Assembly (NCBI GenBank): GCA_020072655.1
Contig: JAIQGH010000003.1
Coordinates: 1 to 56,824, forward strand
DNA length: 56,824 bases
Source of the DNA: Terriglobia bacterium
Lineage (GTDB): Bacteria > Acidobacteriota > Terriglobia > UBA7540
Direction of reading: 5' to 3'
The notes below the pieces were generated by a model, which saw only the letters and a list, made by a program, of their open reading frames with translations, was not told where the DNA came from and ran no database searches. Below, in pieces: positions 9,437-18,414 of the stretch (position 1 is its first letter; every line of letters begins with the position of its first letter). The translations under genes and the position numbers were made by a program.

Positions 9437-10540
9437 CTATTTGAAGACCGGCAACTTCACAGTCTCTCCGCCCCGCAGAGCGGATTCGTGCGCGCAAATG
9501 CCCGCACAAGTCCAGTTCACCGACTGGAAGACATCCGGGAAGGAGGGGCGCTTCTCGACGATACTGCTTACAAACTCATGAACGAGGTGGGGATGAGAGC
9601 CTCCATGCCCTCCCCCTTGGATAAACGAAAGATGCGCATGTTCACTGTCATAGACCCCCTTTTGCGTGAACCGCTGAATCGGTCCCGGCAAAAGGCGCGC
9701 ATAATCTGGCACTTTCGCCCGTTCAGGTTCCTCGCCGATGTGGACGACGGGATCTTCCCCTTCGATCTGCGTCCATTCAAATGAGGCTTGGTCGCCGTAG
9801 ACGTCGAAGCTCTCAACGTATTGCCGGGCCGTCTCGAAGAGGGAGCGCGTAACCTCAAACGCCAGAGGCTGATCGCGGACTTTGAAAAGGGCGCTCTCCA
9901 CAGCGAAGGGAGATCCGTACTTAGCGGCTAACCGGTCAGCAATTCGACCCGACCCGAAGCAGGAGACGTATTCCGCCTCGCCCTTCACGAGAGCGAGGCA
10001 GGGGCTGACAGCATGCGTGGCGTAATGCATCGGCGGCAGTCCTTCCCAATACCCCGGCCAGCCGGCCATCTCCTGCTGATGGCAGCCGCGTAGGAATTGA
10101 ATCCGTCCGAGCTTGCCCGTGTCGCGCATCTCACGGATGAATAGGAACTCGCGCGTGTAGATGGCGGTCTCCATCATCATGTAGTTCTTCCCCGACTCGT
10201 GGGCGGCCTTCACAATTCCCCGGCACTCCTCGATGGTGGTCGCCGCCGGCACCGTGCAGGCCACGTGCTTGCCCGCTCGCAACGCCGCGATGCTCTGGGG
10301 AGCATGGAGGTGAATCGGTGAGTTAATGTGAACGGCGTCGATTTCTGGGTTACGAATCAAGTCCTCAAAGTCGGTGTAGCGCTTCTCCACTCCGAACTGG
10401 TTCCCGACCTCATCCAGTCGCTCCTTGGTTCGCTGGCAGATGGCGTACATATTCGTGTGGGGATGACGCTGGTAGATGGGAATGAACTCTTTCCCGAACC
10501 CGAGTCCAACGATTGCTACATTGATCTTTTCGTGAGCCAT
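9437..10540 (-). CDS. Gfo/Idh/MocA family NAD(P)-dependent oxidoreductase
   Basis: A 367-residue dehydrogenase. The Rossmann domain starts at residue 6 with VAIVGLGFGKEF and continues through EIDAVHINSPIHLHAPQ and a GKHVACTVPAATT segment. In many family members the latter reads GKHVxxEKP, so the catalytic Lys of the EKP motif is replaced here. The C-terminal alpha/beta domain (about 130-350) carries GGHGGSHPHLVHEF, rich in His. The family oxidises or reduces sugars and cyclitols. It lies about 90 bases upstream of the sugar epimerase on the same strand, so the two are probably one operon. Loss of the usual EKP lysine may mean altered chemistry. Confidence 0.85.
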   Translation of the reverse strand: MAHEKINVAIVGLGFGKEFIPIYQRHPHTNMYAICQRTKERLDEVGNQFGVEKRYTDFEDLIRNPEIDAVHINSPIHLHAPQSIAALRAGKHVACTVPAATTIEECRGIVKAAHESGKNYMMMETAIYTREFLFIREMRDTGKLGRIQFLRGCHQQEMAGWPGYWEGLPPMHYATHAVSPCLALVKGEAEYVSCFGSGRIADRLAAKYGSPFAVESALFKVRDQPLAFEVTRSLFETARQYVESFDVYGDQASFEWTQIEGEDPVVHIGEEPERAKVPDYARLLPGPIQRFTQKGVYDSEHAHLSFIQGGGHGGSHPHLVHEFVSSIVEKRPSFPDVFQSVNWTCAGICAHESALRGGETVKLPVFK

Positions 10541-10702
10541 ATTCCTCCCCCGCTCATTTGACCTACCCGAGTTTTTGTCCTAACGGAAGTTAAGAATTCT
10601 ACATCACGTTGGCCCCCCGGGTGGAGCGGAAGCCGGGAGCAACAGCAGAATTGCTTGCGGCGCCGGCGGTCGGAATCTCAACACAGTCTGTGCTCATCTT
10701 CT

Positions 10703-11938
10703 CTAGAAGATCCTGCATTGTTTCTTGAGGGTCAGTCCCAATTCATAGGCAAAAGCGCGTATTGCATCCCGGTCCCGTTCCTTCTCAGGCTGCTCGCGCC
10801 AGAATCTGATCTTTGTGGTGGGGGGTTCATACATGGGAACCATTTCGGCGGCTTCCAAGAAATTGGCGCAATATTCAGCCGCTTCCAAAATCTTATCGGT
10901 GGACGTCTTCGTGTAACCAAATACGCTGGGCTCTCCTTCGAGTGCCGCCTCGAGTTCTTGGAGTGCCCTAGTGACGCCGCCTTCCCTGTTGGGATTTGGT
11001 TTAATGCTGGTCTTTAGGTCCCGGTTTCTATAGAAGCCGAGCAGGGCGGCGATGATAGAAGGGTCACGAATGGTCCCGTCGGGATAAAACAGACCGTGGA
11101 CTTCGTTCCAGTATCCCTCGATCATGAGTTCAAATACATACCAGCCCATCTTGTGGCGCGTGCAGATTTCCAGGGCCATGTCGTAAGGATTGGCTCGGGC
11201 AATACAGGCCATCTCCGTGTTGATCATGGGCTTATTGCCGTACTTCCCGGAGACCTCTTCGGCTAGGCGATAACTGTTTTCCACGCGTTGGCGAGTTCCC
11301 AGATAGTCGTGAAAAGAGAGTACGTCCACAAGATCAGCGCTGCTTTCAAGTTCCCTTGAGAAGGCATACCCCACGGTAACGGCGTTAACGGGGTCCAACT
11401 TTTTGACAAACTTGATGTAATACCGCACAAAATCCCTGATCTCTGCTTCACGTTTCGGTTTTTCCTCTGCAGGGGCACGGTTGTAATAATCATTCATGAA
11501 CGGCTCATTCATGATGTCCCACATGAGCAGGCCCTCCTCGTTTTTGAGGGCCTCGACCACGGCTTTAGTGTAGGCTTCGCCTTCCGGCCGGAACGTTTCT
11601 TTCAGGGTATCAGGATTGAGACCGTTGCCATTCCACAGTACGGGCATGGTTGAGATGCCCAGGCGATGCGCCGTTCGAACATAGTTCTGAAGAGCCTTAA
11701 TAAAGCCCTCGGGATTCTTCTGATGCTCGCGGTAACTGAGCCATACCCGCGTGCTGTTCAACTGCACCTTTTGTGCATAGCCCAGTTCCCTTTCAAGGGT
11801 TGCTTGGTCATTTCTCCATGCGCGCGGATAGCAAACGCCCCTGACGAAACCGTAGTCGCCGAGCGGTTTCTCCGCCATCGCCGATCCAACCATCACCAGG
11901 AAAACCATCCCTGCCAATACGGCTAGATTGGTCTTCAT
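10703..11938 (-). CDS. Secreted GH5-like glycoside hydrolase
   Basis: The 411-residue protein has a signal peptide (about 1-22, ending GSAMA) and a clan GH-A barrel. The acid/base Glu145 sits in WDIMNEPF at the end of strand 4. The nucleophile Glu242 sits in PMINTEMAC at strand 7. Other barrel markers are GVCYPRAW and NSTRVWLSYREH near the start. This fits GH5 or a GH5-like cellulase/mannanase. The final 80 residues are charged and helical. An AAGGAG ribosome site precedes the ATG. It is a separate unit from the epimerase pair, about 160 bases away. The substrate (beta-glucan, mannan or other) is open. Confidence 0.8.
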   Translation of the reverse strand: MKTNLAVLAGMVFLVMVGSAMAEKPLGDYGFVRGVCYPRAWRNDQATLERELGYAQKVQLNSTRVWLSYREHQKNPEGFIKALQNYVRTAHRLGISTMPVLWNGNGLNPDTLKETFRPEGEAYTKAVVEALKNEEGLLMWDIMNEPFMNDYYNRAPAEEKPKREAEIRDFVRYYIKFVKKLDPVNAVTVGYAFSRELESSADLVDVLSFHDYLGTRQRVENSYRLAEEVSGKYGNKPMINTEMACIARANPYDMALEICTRHKMGWYVFELMIEGYWNEVHGLFYPDGTIRDPSIIAALLGFYRNRDLKTSIKPNPNREGGVTRALQELEAALEGEPSVFGYTKTSTDKILEAAEYCANFLEAAEMVPMYEPPTTKIRFWREQPEKERDRDAIRAFAYELGLTLKKQCRIF

Positions 11939-12510
11939 TATGCTTCTCCTTTGATAAAAGGTTCCCTGATAGCGCCAAGGACGCCGGCAACCTCAACGGC
12001 TTCTTGGGCGTATTCCGATTCTTGCGCGCGTCCCTACTGACAGGCGAATTCGTTCGGCGTCCATTCTCCGAGAGTCCGGCGAGAACGGTTCTCATTGTAC
12101 CCCCTCCTCCAAACCTCGATGATCCCTGGGGCCTCGCTCAGCGCCATCGGTGCGACCCGGCCTTGAAACACCGCTTGACTCTCCACTCCGCGAGTGTACC
12201 ATTGTCGCAACCTGCCATTGTGCGCAGGTGAGCGAGAGGGGCCCCTCGCAAGGTGCTGATGGTTTCTCACCCCCCTCTTAGCGCTCGCGTTTTGTGGACC
12301 CCCTGGGAGAAAGGCGCTGAGCTCCGCCGCACGGCGGATAGCAGGAGGGGGGGACTGTGCAGGCGTACCAGACGCGCAAGAGACTTCCCATACCGGGACG
12401 CAAGGTGCGAGGTCTTGGTCCCGTTCCAGATCCTGCCATCTTTCATCACCGAGGGCTCAACCTGCCAGTTTCGACGTCCCGATTGGGTTTTTCATGAGAA
12501 AAGCGAACAT
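11939..12510. other. Gene-poor stretch with mobile-element debris
   Basis: This gap upstream of the GH5-like gene contains an IS3-family fragment on the minus strand (annotated separately). Otherwise I find no convincing ORF. The open frames here lack family features. It separates the polysaccharide genes from the signalling block. Confidence 0.6.
12034..12147 (-). pseudogene. IS3-family transposase C-terminal fragment
   Basis: The minus-strand frame encodes APGIIEVWRRGYNENRSRR, then TLGEWTPNEFACQ and a stop. IS3-type transposases end with a WRxxYNExRPHSxLGxxTPxEF pattern, so this is the tail of such a transposase with several substitutions. No inverted repeats or N-terminal domain are visible. 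It faces opposite to the fragment at 8389 and could come from a related element. Confidence 0.7.
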
Positions 12511-12717
12511 ATGATGAAGCGCCGCATGAAGCTCGACCGACCTCCTGCTGCCTTGCCGAAATGTCCCACGGGCATCCCAGGCCTCGACGACATCACGAAC
12601 GGCAGGCTACCTCGCGGCCGCGTGCCCCCCTGGTTTGTGGCGGCGCCGGCTGCGGCAAGACGCTTCCAGAGACAGGTTTTCGATCCCGAGCAATTGAATT
12701 CATGCATAGGTGTGTAA
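12511..12717 (+). pseudogene. KaiC/RAD55-like ATPase, frameshifted N-terminal fragment
   Basis: From ATG 12511 the frame reads PPAALPKCPTGIPGLDDIT and GRLPRGR, the canonical opening of bacterial KaiC-type RecA ATPases. After a shift near 12625 the next frame reads LVCGGAGCGKTL, the Walker A motif. The sequence then ends within about 20 codons, whereas KaiC proteins are about 470-560 residues. KaiC genes of this type often sit next to multi-PAS kinases and receiver proteins, which is exactly what follows. The gene is therefore a relic of a fuller signalling unit. Confidence 0.75.
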
Positions 12718-12720
12718 GCT

Positions 12721-15700
12721 ATGGATAAAAGGCGTGCCCCCCGTCTCGAGAGATGGCTCTCGATAGTTCCCAACGTAGCAGGTGGATTGTCCATCCTCGT
12801 GGCGTTGATTGTCCTAAGCGGGTGGGAGTTCCGCGTCCCCATCTTGAGGAGTTTCTTTCCTGGGCAACCCCCCATGCGCCCCAACGCCGCTTTGTGCTTT
12901 ATCCTTCTTGGCGTCGCCCTCTGGCTACTTCGCGATGAGAGGGTCGCGGGGGCAGGGTGCTTGCGCAGACGGCTTGTGGGCCAGCTCTTCGCCGCGACGG
13001 CTGCACTTATTGGCCTGTTAAGCCTGACCGAATCCCTGCTCGGTGTGGACCTGCGAACCGATCGACTGCTATTCCATAATCTCGCCGCGGACTTCGGCGG
13101 CGCGCATTCCTTGCGTCTCCCACCGACTAGCGCGCTGGGTTTTGCGTTTATCGGCTGCGCACTGCTTCTGCTGGACCGCAGGACACGCCGCGGACGTTGC
13201 CCCACGGAGGTCCTGGCCTTCGTTGGGATCCTCGATGGCGTCTTTGGGATTCTCGATTACGTTCTTCACCCTGCGGTTTCCTCCACGGGCATTGCGGTGA
13301 ACACTTCGGTGCTGTTCGTCTTCCTCGGGTGCGCACTCTTGACCGTCCGCCCGGAACACCGGATTCGGCTCCTTCTCACGAGTCCAGGGCTCGCGGCCAC
13401 GGCCATCCGCCATTTGATGCCTGCCGCGGTGGTCTTGCCGATGCTGGTCGGCTGGTTGGCATGGCGCGGGGAGAGCGGGGGCCTGTACGCTGGGGATGTA
13501 GGCATAGCCCTGACGGTCGTAATGAGTGTTGGTGTCTTGGCGCTCATCGTCTTTTGGAAAGCCGAACATTTGCTGGAAGCCGAAGGAGAAATCCGCAAGC
13601 TCAATGAGGAACTGGAGCAGCGAGTTATCGACCGCACTGCGCAGCTTGAGGCAGCTAACACCCAACTACGGGGAGAAATCATCGAGCGCAAGCGGGCGGA
13701 GGAGGGAGCGTTACGCGCCAAACAGGAATGGGAGCGGACCTTTGACGCCGTGCCGGACCTCATCGCCATCCTGGACGACCGATACCGGATCCTCCGCGCG
13801 AACCGGGCCATGGCTCAACGCTTGGGGGTATCTACGGAGGAGTGCGTCGGGAAGACCTGCTACAAAGTGGTGCACGGGCTGGAATGCCCACCGGCCTTCT
13901 GCCCTCACGCTCACACGCTGGCGGATGGCCAGGGACATCTGACCGAGGTGTGCGAGGGCCACCTGGGTGGTAGTTTTATGGTCAGCACCACACCGCTGGT
14001 GGACGAGCAGGGAAAGCCCGTCGGTTCCGTGCATGTTGCCCGCGACATCACTGAGCGCAAGCGGGCGGAGGAGGCTCTGCGCGCTTCTGAAGAGCGCTTC
14101 CGAGTGCTTTCCGAGGCGATGCCACAGCTCGTGTGGAGCGCCGACGCCATGGGCCTGCTGGATTACTGTAACCAGCGAACCTACGAGTATTCCGGCGTGC
14201 GGCCCGCAGACATCCAGGGTTGGAATTGGGCGTCCATTGTCCATCCCGAAGACCGGGAGACACTTCTGGCCGCTTGGCGTCGGTCCCTCGCCACGGGCGA
14301 GATCTTCGTCAACGAGCAGCGGATACGCCGTGCCGACGGCCAGTTGCGTTGGCACCTGACCCGCGGCGTGCCGGTGCGGAACGAAAAGGGCGAAGTCATC
14401 CGCTGGATCGGCTCGGCCACGGACATCGATGACCAGAAGATGGCTGAGCAGGAATCGGAACGGCGCGTCGCAGAACGCACCGCGGAGTTGGCCAAGTCCA
14501 TGGCCCTCCTCGAAACGGTGACCTCCAACGCGCCGGTGATCCTCTTTGCCACCGACGCCGAAGGTGTCTTCACCGTGCACACCGGCAAGGCGATCCCGGC
14601 AACCGAACGCCAGCCCGGCGAGATCATCGGCAAGCGTTATCAGGAAGTGCTTTCCAACAACCCGCCGGCTCAGGACTATTTCCGACGAGTCTTGAGCGGC
14701 GAGGCGTTCACCGCGGTCGTAGAGGTGCCGAATGGCAACGCCTTTGAGACTCTGTACAGGCCCCTTCGCGATGGGGACGGAAAGATCACGGGCATGATCG
14801 GCCTTTCCATCGATATCACCGAGCGCAAGCGGGCGGAAGAGACGGTAAAGCGAGCCCAGCAGGCCGTGGGGGCCGAACGGCAGCGGTTCAATGACATCCT
14901 GAATGACCTTCCGGCCTATGTGGTGCTGCTCTCGCCGGATTATCACGTGCCCTTTGCCAATCGTTTCTTCCGGGAACGCTTCGGGGAGTCCAACGGTAAG
15001 CGCTGTTATGAGTACCTGTTTGGCCGCAGCGAGCCCTGCGAGATATGCGAGACCTTCACCGTTCTAAAAACCCACGCGCCCCATCGTTGGGAGTGGACCG
15101 GCCCGGACGGCCGCAATTACGACATTTCCGATTTCCCTTTCACCGACACCGACGGCTCCACGCTCATCCTGGAGATGGGCATTGACATCACCGACCGCAA
15201 GCGCGCGGAGGTAGAACTGCACCGGGTCAACCGCGCGCTCCGGACGCTCAGCGAGTGCAACCAAACCATGGTCCGCGCTCGGGACGAGTCGGAATTGCTG
15301 CAAGAAATCTGCCGGATTCTGGTCGAAGAGGGCGGGTACCGGCTGGCTTGGGTCGGTTTCGCCGAGCAGGACGAAGCGAAGACCGTTCGGCCGGTGGCCC
15401 ACTCGGCGGTCGAAGAAGGTTATGTGGAGAATTTGAAGATCACCTGGGCCGACACGGATCGGGGGCGCGGCCCCACGGGCACTGCCATCCGCACGGGCCA
15501 GCCTACGGTTTGCCGGAACATGCTGGAAGACCCCCGATTTGGGCCCTGGCGCGAGGAAGCGGCCCGAAGGGGTTATGCTTCTTCGTGCGCGCTGCCGATA
15601 ATCCTGGGCAGCGAGCCGATTGGGGCACTGGCCGTCTATTCCCCGGCGCCGGATGCCTTCGATACCGCGGAGACACGGTTGTTGACGGAGCTGGCGCTCG

Positions 15701-16809
15701 ACATCGCTTTCGGCCTGCAGGCGTTGCGTACCCGTGCTGAACGTGAGCGGGCGATGGAAGCGTTACAGCGCGCCAGTGCCTACAACCGGAGCTTGATCGA
15801 AGCTAGCCTCGATCCGCTGGTGACCATCAGCCCGGAAGGCAAGATTACCGATGTCAACCGCGCCACGGAGAACATTACCGGTCTCTCCCGGGAGGAATTG
15901 ATTGGCACGGATTTCTCCGATTACTTCACCAACCCGCACAAGGCCCGCGCGGGATATGAAAAAGTGTTCCGCGAAGGCTGGGTGCAGGACTACGAGCTGC
16001 GGGTTCAGCATCGCGATGGTCACGTCACGCCTGTCCTGTACAACGCATCCGTGTATCGCGACCAGGCGGGACGGGTCATCGGAGTGTTTGCGGCGGCTCG
16101 GGATATTATCGAGCGCAAACGGATGGAAGAGGAACTGCGTCAACTCTCCGGCCGCCTGCTTCAGGCCCAGGATGAGGAACGTCGGCGCATCGCCCGAGAT
16201 TTGCACGACAGCACGTCTCAGAATCTTGCCGCCGTCGGACTGAACCTGAGCGTCATAGAAAAATCGGTGGAAATGGGCGAGGCCGCGCAAAAGTGCGTTG
16301 CGGAGAGCATTTCCCTGACCCAGCTCTGTCTCGACGAAATCCGCAGCATATCTTACTTGCTCCATCCACCCTTCCTCGACGAGATGGGTTTGACCTCCGC
16401 CTTAGAATATTATGTGGATGGCTTTAGTCGGCGAAGTGGGATCCAAGTGTCCCTGGCCATCTCACCCGACTTGGGCCGTTTGCCAAAAGACGTGGAGAGG
16501 ACTCTGTTTCGGGTTGTCCAGGAAGGCCTGATGAACATTCTCCGTCACGCCGGAAGCCCCACCGCCAAGATCGGGATTGGCCGCGATTCCCACGGAGTCG
16601 TCCTGGAAGTTCAGGACCAAGGCCGAGGAATACCGACACCCTCTGTTGGGTCTGCCGAAGCGGCACCGGCGATGCCCGGAGTCGGCATCGCCGGCATGCG
16701 GGAGAGATTGAGGCTGCTCGGAGGACAGTTGGAGATCCGCAGCGGCCCTCAAGGTACGACGATCCACGCGACGGTACCGCTTCCCGGAGAGAATTATGAA
16801 GCAGCTTAG
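12721..16809 (+). CDS. Multi-PAS membrane histidine kinase (NarL/DesK-type transmitter)
   Basis: This is a 1362-residue sensor kinase. Residues 1 to about 285 hold several hydrophobic segments that anchor it in the inner membrane; I cannot name this sensor domain. A coiled coil (about 285-335) leads to four PAS domains at about 335-450, 453-575, 590-703 and 720-828. Then come a GAF domain (about 845-1010) and a fifth PAS (about 1014-1134). The HisKA_3 box is RRRIARDLHDST with phospho-acceptor His1162. The HATPase domain covers about 1250-1355 (DQGRGIP, GVGIAGMRERL). The first and fourth PAS domains carry Cys motifs (GKTCYK..ECPPAFC and GKRCYE..EPCEIC) that could bind a metal or sense redox. 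The stop (TAG) overlaps the next regulator by 14 bases. Confidence 0.92.
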   Translation: MDKRRAPRLERWLSIVPNVAGGLSILVALIVLSGWEFRVPILRSFFPGQPPMRPNAALCFILLGVALWLLRDERVAGAGCLRRRLVGQLFAATAALIGLLSLTESLLGVDLRTDRLLFHNLAADFGGAHSLRLPPTSALGFAFIGCALLLLDRRTRRGRCPTEVLAFVGILDGVFGILDYVLHPAVSSTGIAVNTSVLFVFLGCALLTVRPEHRIRLLLTSPGLAATAIRHLMPAAVVLPMLVGWLAWRGESGGLYAGDVGIALTVVMSVGVLALIVFWKAEHLLEAEGEIRKLNEELEQRVIDRTAQLEAANTQLRGEIIERKRAEEGALRAKQEWERTFDAVPDLIAILDDRYRILRANRAMAQRLGVSTEECVGKTCYKVVHGLECPPAFCPHAHTLADGQGHLTEVCEGHLGGSFMVSTTPLVDEQGKPVGSVHVARDITERKRAEEALRASEERFRVLSEAMPQLVWSADAMGLLDYCNQRTYEYSGVRPADIQGWNWASIVHPEDRETLLAAWRRSLATGEIFVNEQRIRRADGQLRWHLTRGVPVRNEKGEVIRWIGSATDIDDQKMAEQESERRVAERTAELAKSMALLETVTSNAPVILFATDAEGVFTVHTGKAIPATERQPGEIIGKRYQEVLSNNPPAQDYFRRVLSGEAFTAVVEVPNGNAFETLYRPLRDGDGKITGMIGLSIDITERKRAEETVKRAQQAVGAERQRFNDILNDLPAYVVLLSPDYHVPFANRFFRERFGESNGKRCYEYLFGRSEPCEICETFTVLKTHAPHRWEWTGPDGRNYDISDFPFTDTDGSTLILEMGIDITDRKRAEVELHRVNRALRTLSECNQTMVRARDESELLQEICRILVEEGGYRLAWVGFAEQDEAKTVRPVAHSAVEEGYVENLKITWADTDRGRGPTGTAIRTGQPTVCRNMLEDPRFGPWREEAARRGYASSCALPIILGSEPIGALAVYSPAPDAFDTAETRLLTELALDIAFGLQALRTRAERERAMEALQRASAYNRSLIEASLDPLVTISPEGKITDVNRATENITGLSREELIGTDFSDYFTNPHKARAGYEKVFREGWVQDYELRVQHRDGHVTPVLYNASVYRDQAGRVIGVFAAARDIIERKRMEEELRQLSGRLLQAQDEERRRIARDLHDSTSQNLAAVGLNLSVIEKSVEMGEAAQKCVAESISLTQLCLDEIRSISYLLHPPFLDEMGLTSALEYYVDGFSRRSGIQVSLAISPDLGRLPKDVERTLFRVVQEGLMNILRHAGSPTAKIGIGRDSHGVVLEVQDQGRGIPTPSVGSAEAAPAMPGVGIAGMRERLRLLGGQLEIRSGPQGTTIHATVPLPGENYEAA

Positions 16810-17215
16810 CATCCTTCTCGTTGATGATCACGAAGTGGTCCGCCGGGGGTTGCGCGCCTTGCTCGCAACCCAGGCGGGATGGGAAGTAGTCGGCGAGGCG
16901 GTCAACGGCCGAGAAGCCGTCGAAAAGGTGAACCAGCTCAAGCCCGACGTTGTCGTCATGGATATCACCATGCCGGGGATAAATGGCTTTGATGCTACGC
17001 GCCTGATTATGGAGGCCGCTCCCCACACGAAGGTGCTCATCTTCACCATGCACCATTCGGAACAGATGGTCGAGACCGCTCTCAAGGTGGGGGCCCGAGG
17101 GTATGTGCTGAAGTCCGAGGCGGGGAGTGATCTCATTGCCGCCCTAAACGCGTTGTCGGAGAAGACGACCTTTATCATGCCCCAGGCGGTCCGACGCCTC
17201 CCGAGAACCGCTTGA
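16796..17215 (+). CDS. Receiver-only response regulator coupled to the kinase
   Basis: The 139-residue protein is a single CheY-like domain. It has the acid pair Asp10/Asp11 (LLVDDHEV), phospho-acceptor Asp56 (VVVMDITMPG), Thr84 and Lys106 (YVLKSE). It starts 14 bases inside the kinase gene, so translation is likely coupled and it is the probable phosphate acceptor. Close relatives in the NarL/FixJ class continue into a LuxR-type helix-turn-helix. Here the frame stops soon after helix 5 and no such domain is found downstream in any frame. It is therefore either a true single-domain relay or a truncated regulator. A complete NarL-type regulator follows 235 bases later. Confidence 0.85.
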   Translation: MKQLSILLVDDHEVVRRGLRALLATQAGWEVVGEAVNGREAVEKVNQLKPDVVVMDITMPGINGFDATRLIMEAAPHTKVLIFTMHHSEQMVETALKVGARGYVLKSEAGSDLIAALNALSEKTTFIMPQAVRRLPRTA

Positions 17216-17328
17216 GGGCGAGGCCGGAGGATCGCAAGATTCCACGCCTCGACAGCCCAGGCGACACAGATTCACTCAGGAATAAGTGGTTTCACCGTCG
17301 TAAGGAATGCGATAGAATCCGCGCCTGG

Positions 17329-17374
17329 GTAGCACCCCGATTCATGGGGGCAAAGGCCGGGCGAAAGCCCAGCA
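17329..17374 (+). repeat. Dispersed palindromic repeat, copy A
   Basis: The copy starts GTAGCACCCCGATTCATGGG and continues to a GCCGGGCGAAAGCCC hairpin. Related copies lie at 36313-36390 and 44739-44822, each just upstream of a plus-strand gene. All share GTAG, a CCCGAT..ATCGGGG-type hairpin and a GCCGGGC/GCCCGGC hairpin. This copy is the most degenerate. Confidence 0.4.
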
Positions 17375-17449
17375 CGACGTCCCCAATGAGGACGCCACCC
17401 ACTTCTAGTGGTAGGAAACACACCGATATTGACCTGTAATCGAAATTCT

Positions 17450-18127
17450 ATGGATAGGACTCCTCCGGCGGTCCGCATCCTGATCGCGGATGACCATCAA
17501 ATCTATCGGATCGGTCTGCGGCGGGTATTCGAGAGCGAGGCGGGATTCCAGGTAGTGGGCGAGGCCGCCGACGGCGAGCAGGCGATTCGACTGGCCAAGC
17601 AACTCAAACCGGAGATCCTGCTGCTGGACCTCGCCATGCCGCGCCGGACCGGCCTGGAAGCCCTGCGCGAGTTGTCCGCCGCTGCCATCCCGATGCGGGT
17701 CATCGTGCTGACGGCCGCCATCGAGCCGCCCCAGGTCGTCGAGGCGCTCCAACTCGGAGCGCGTGGCATCGTCCTGAAGAGCGTCGGGGCTGCGCAAATG
17801 CTGATCAAAAGCGTCCGCGCCGTCATGGCGGGCCAATACTGGGTCGGCCACGAAAGCGTCTCGGACCTGGTGAAGACCTTGCGTGACCTCATGCCGCAGG
17901 TGGCGGAGGGGGCGCGGAAGAAAACCTTCGGGCTCACGTCGCGTGAACTCGAGATCGTCGGAAAGATCGTTCTGGGGTGCACCAACAAGGACATCGCCCA
18001 CGAGGCCTCGATCACCGAAGACACTGTAAAGCGTCACCTGACCAACATCTTCGATAAAACGGGAGTCTCCAACCGCCTGGAACTCGCCCTATTTGCCCTC
18101 AAGCATCAGCTCGTCGGCGACCTGTAG
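17450..18127 (+). CDS. NarL/FixJ-family response regulator
   Basis: Starting at ATG 17450 the product is 225 residues. An in-frame GTG at 17408 is possible but adds 14 residues not typical of the family. The receiver domain has the acid pair in LIADDHQ, phospho-acceptor Asp60 (ILLLDLAMP), Thr in VLTA and Lys in VLKSVG. A LuxR-type helix-turn-helix follows at about 158-222 (FGLTSRELEIVGKIVLGCTN, then DIAHEASITEDTVKRHL). It is the DNA-binding partner most likely addressed by the upstream kinase. A perfect palindrome lies about 160 bases past its stop, in front of the first PilZ gene, and could be its operator. The stop is TAG. Confidence 0.9.
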   Translation: MDRTPPAVRILIADDHQIYRIGLRRVFESEAGFQVVGEAADGEQAIRLAKQLKPEILLLDLAMPRRTGLEALRELSAAAIPMRVIVLTAAIEPPQVVEALQLGARGIVLKSVGAAQMLIKSVRAVMAGQYWVGHESVSDLVKTLRDLMPQVAEGARKKTFGLTSRELEIVGKIVLGCTNKDIAHEASITEDTVKRHLTNIFDKTGVSNRLELALFALKHQLVGDL

Positions 18128-18147
18128 CGGCGAATTTATTCCGCTAC
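18124..18147 (+). terminator. Hairpin at the end of the NarL-type regulator
   Basis: GTAGCGG (18124-18130) pairs with CCGCTAC (18141-18147), enclosing an AT-rich loop. The stem includes the TAG stop. There is no clear T-run, so function as an intrinsic terminator is uncertain. Confidence 0.35.
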
Positions 18148-18281
18148 ACCTAATCGGTACCATGGCTGCCGGCGATGTGAAATCGCCGCTGCCTTGCTGC
18201 ACGTGGTTGCCCGCAATCACTCCTCCTGAAGATTCCCGCCACATGATGAATTGATGCGGCCGTAGCATTCGGACTTATTTA

Positions 18282-18350
18282 CCTACGACCTAGGTCGTAT
18301 TCTCTTCCCACCCCCAGGGAATTGGCGGCTCGCTGTTCTGGGTTTAGCGT
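18282..18350 (+). promoter_or_regulatory. Shared promoter module P1, upstream of the first PilZ gene
   Basis: An activator-like half site CCTACG at 18282 forms part of the perfect palindrome ACGACCTAGGTCGT (18286-18299). A CCCACCCCC block and AGGGAATTGGC end at 18326. TTGGCG (18322-18327) can serve as a -35 box with TAGCGT (18345-18350) as -10 after 17 bases. The distance from CCTACG to TTGGC is 40 bases, as in the two other copies at 18958 and 22777. The PilZ ATG is 65 bases downstream of the -10 box. Confidence 0.6.
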
Positions 18351-18414
18351 GCCAGGTGGGGTAGGCACAGTTCCCCACTCAAGGAAAGACAGATTGTCAT
18401 GTGCTAAAGCCGGT

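Noticed and set aside
12175-12202. TTGACT-N16-TACCAT promoter candidate on the plus strand
   Set aside because: It lies in mobile-element debris with no gene for about 300 bases downstream except the KaiC relic, and the spacing is off by one.
13711-14946. A 411-residue minus-strand ORF inside the kinase
   Set aside because: It is antisense to PAS domains with clear family motifs; composition and lack of a ribosome site mark it as a shadow.
18128-18414. A c-di-GMP riboswitch in front of the PilZ genes
   Set aside because: The expected GEMM core sequence and paired arms are absent; the conserved blocks fit a promoter module better.
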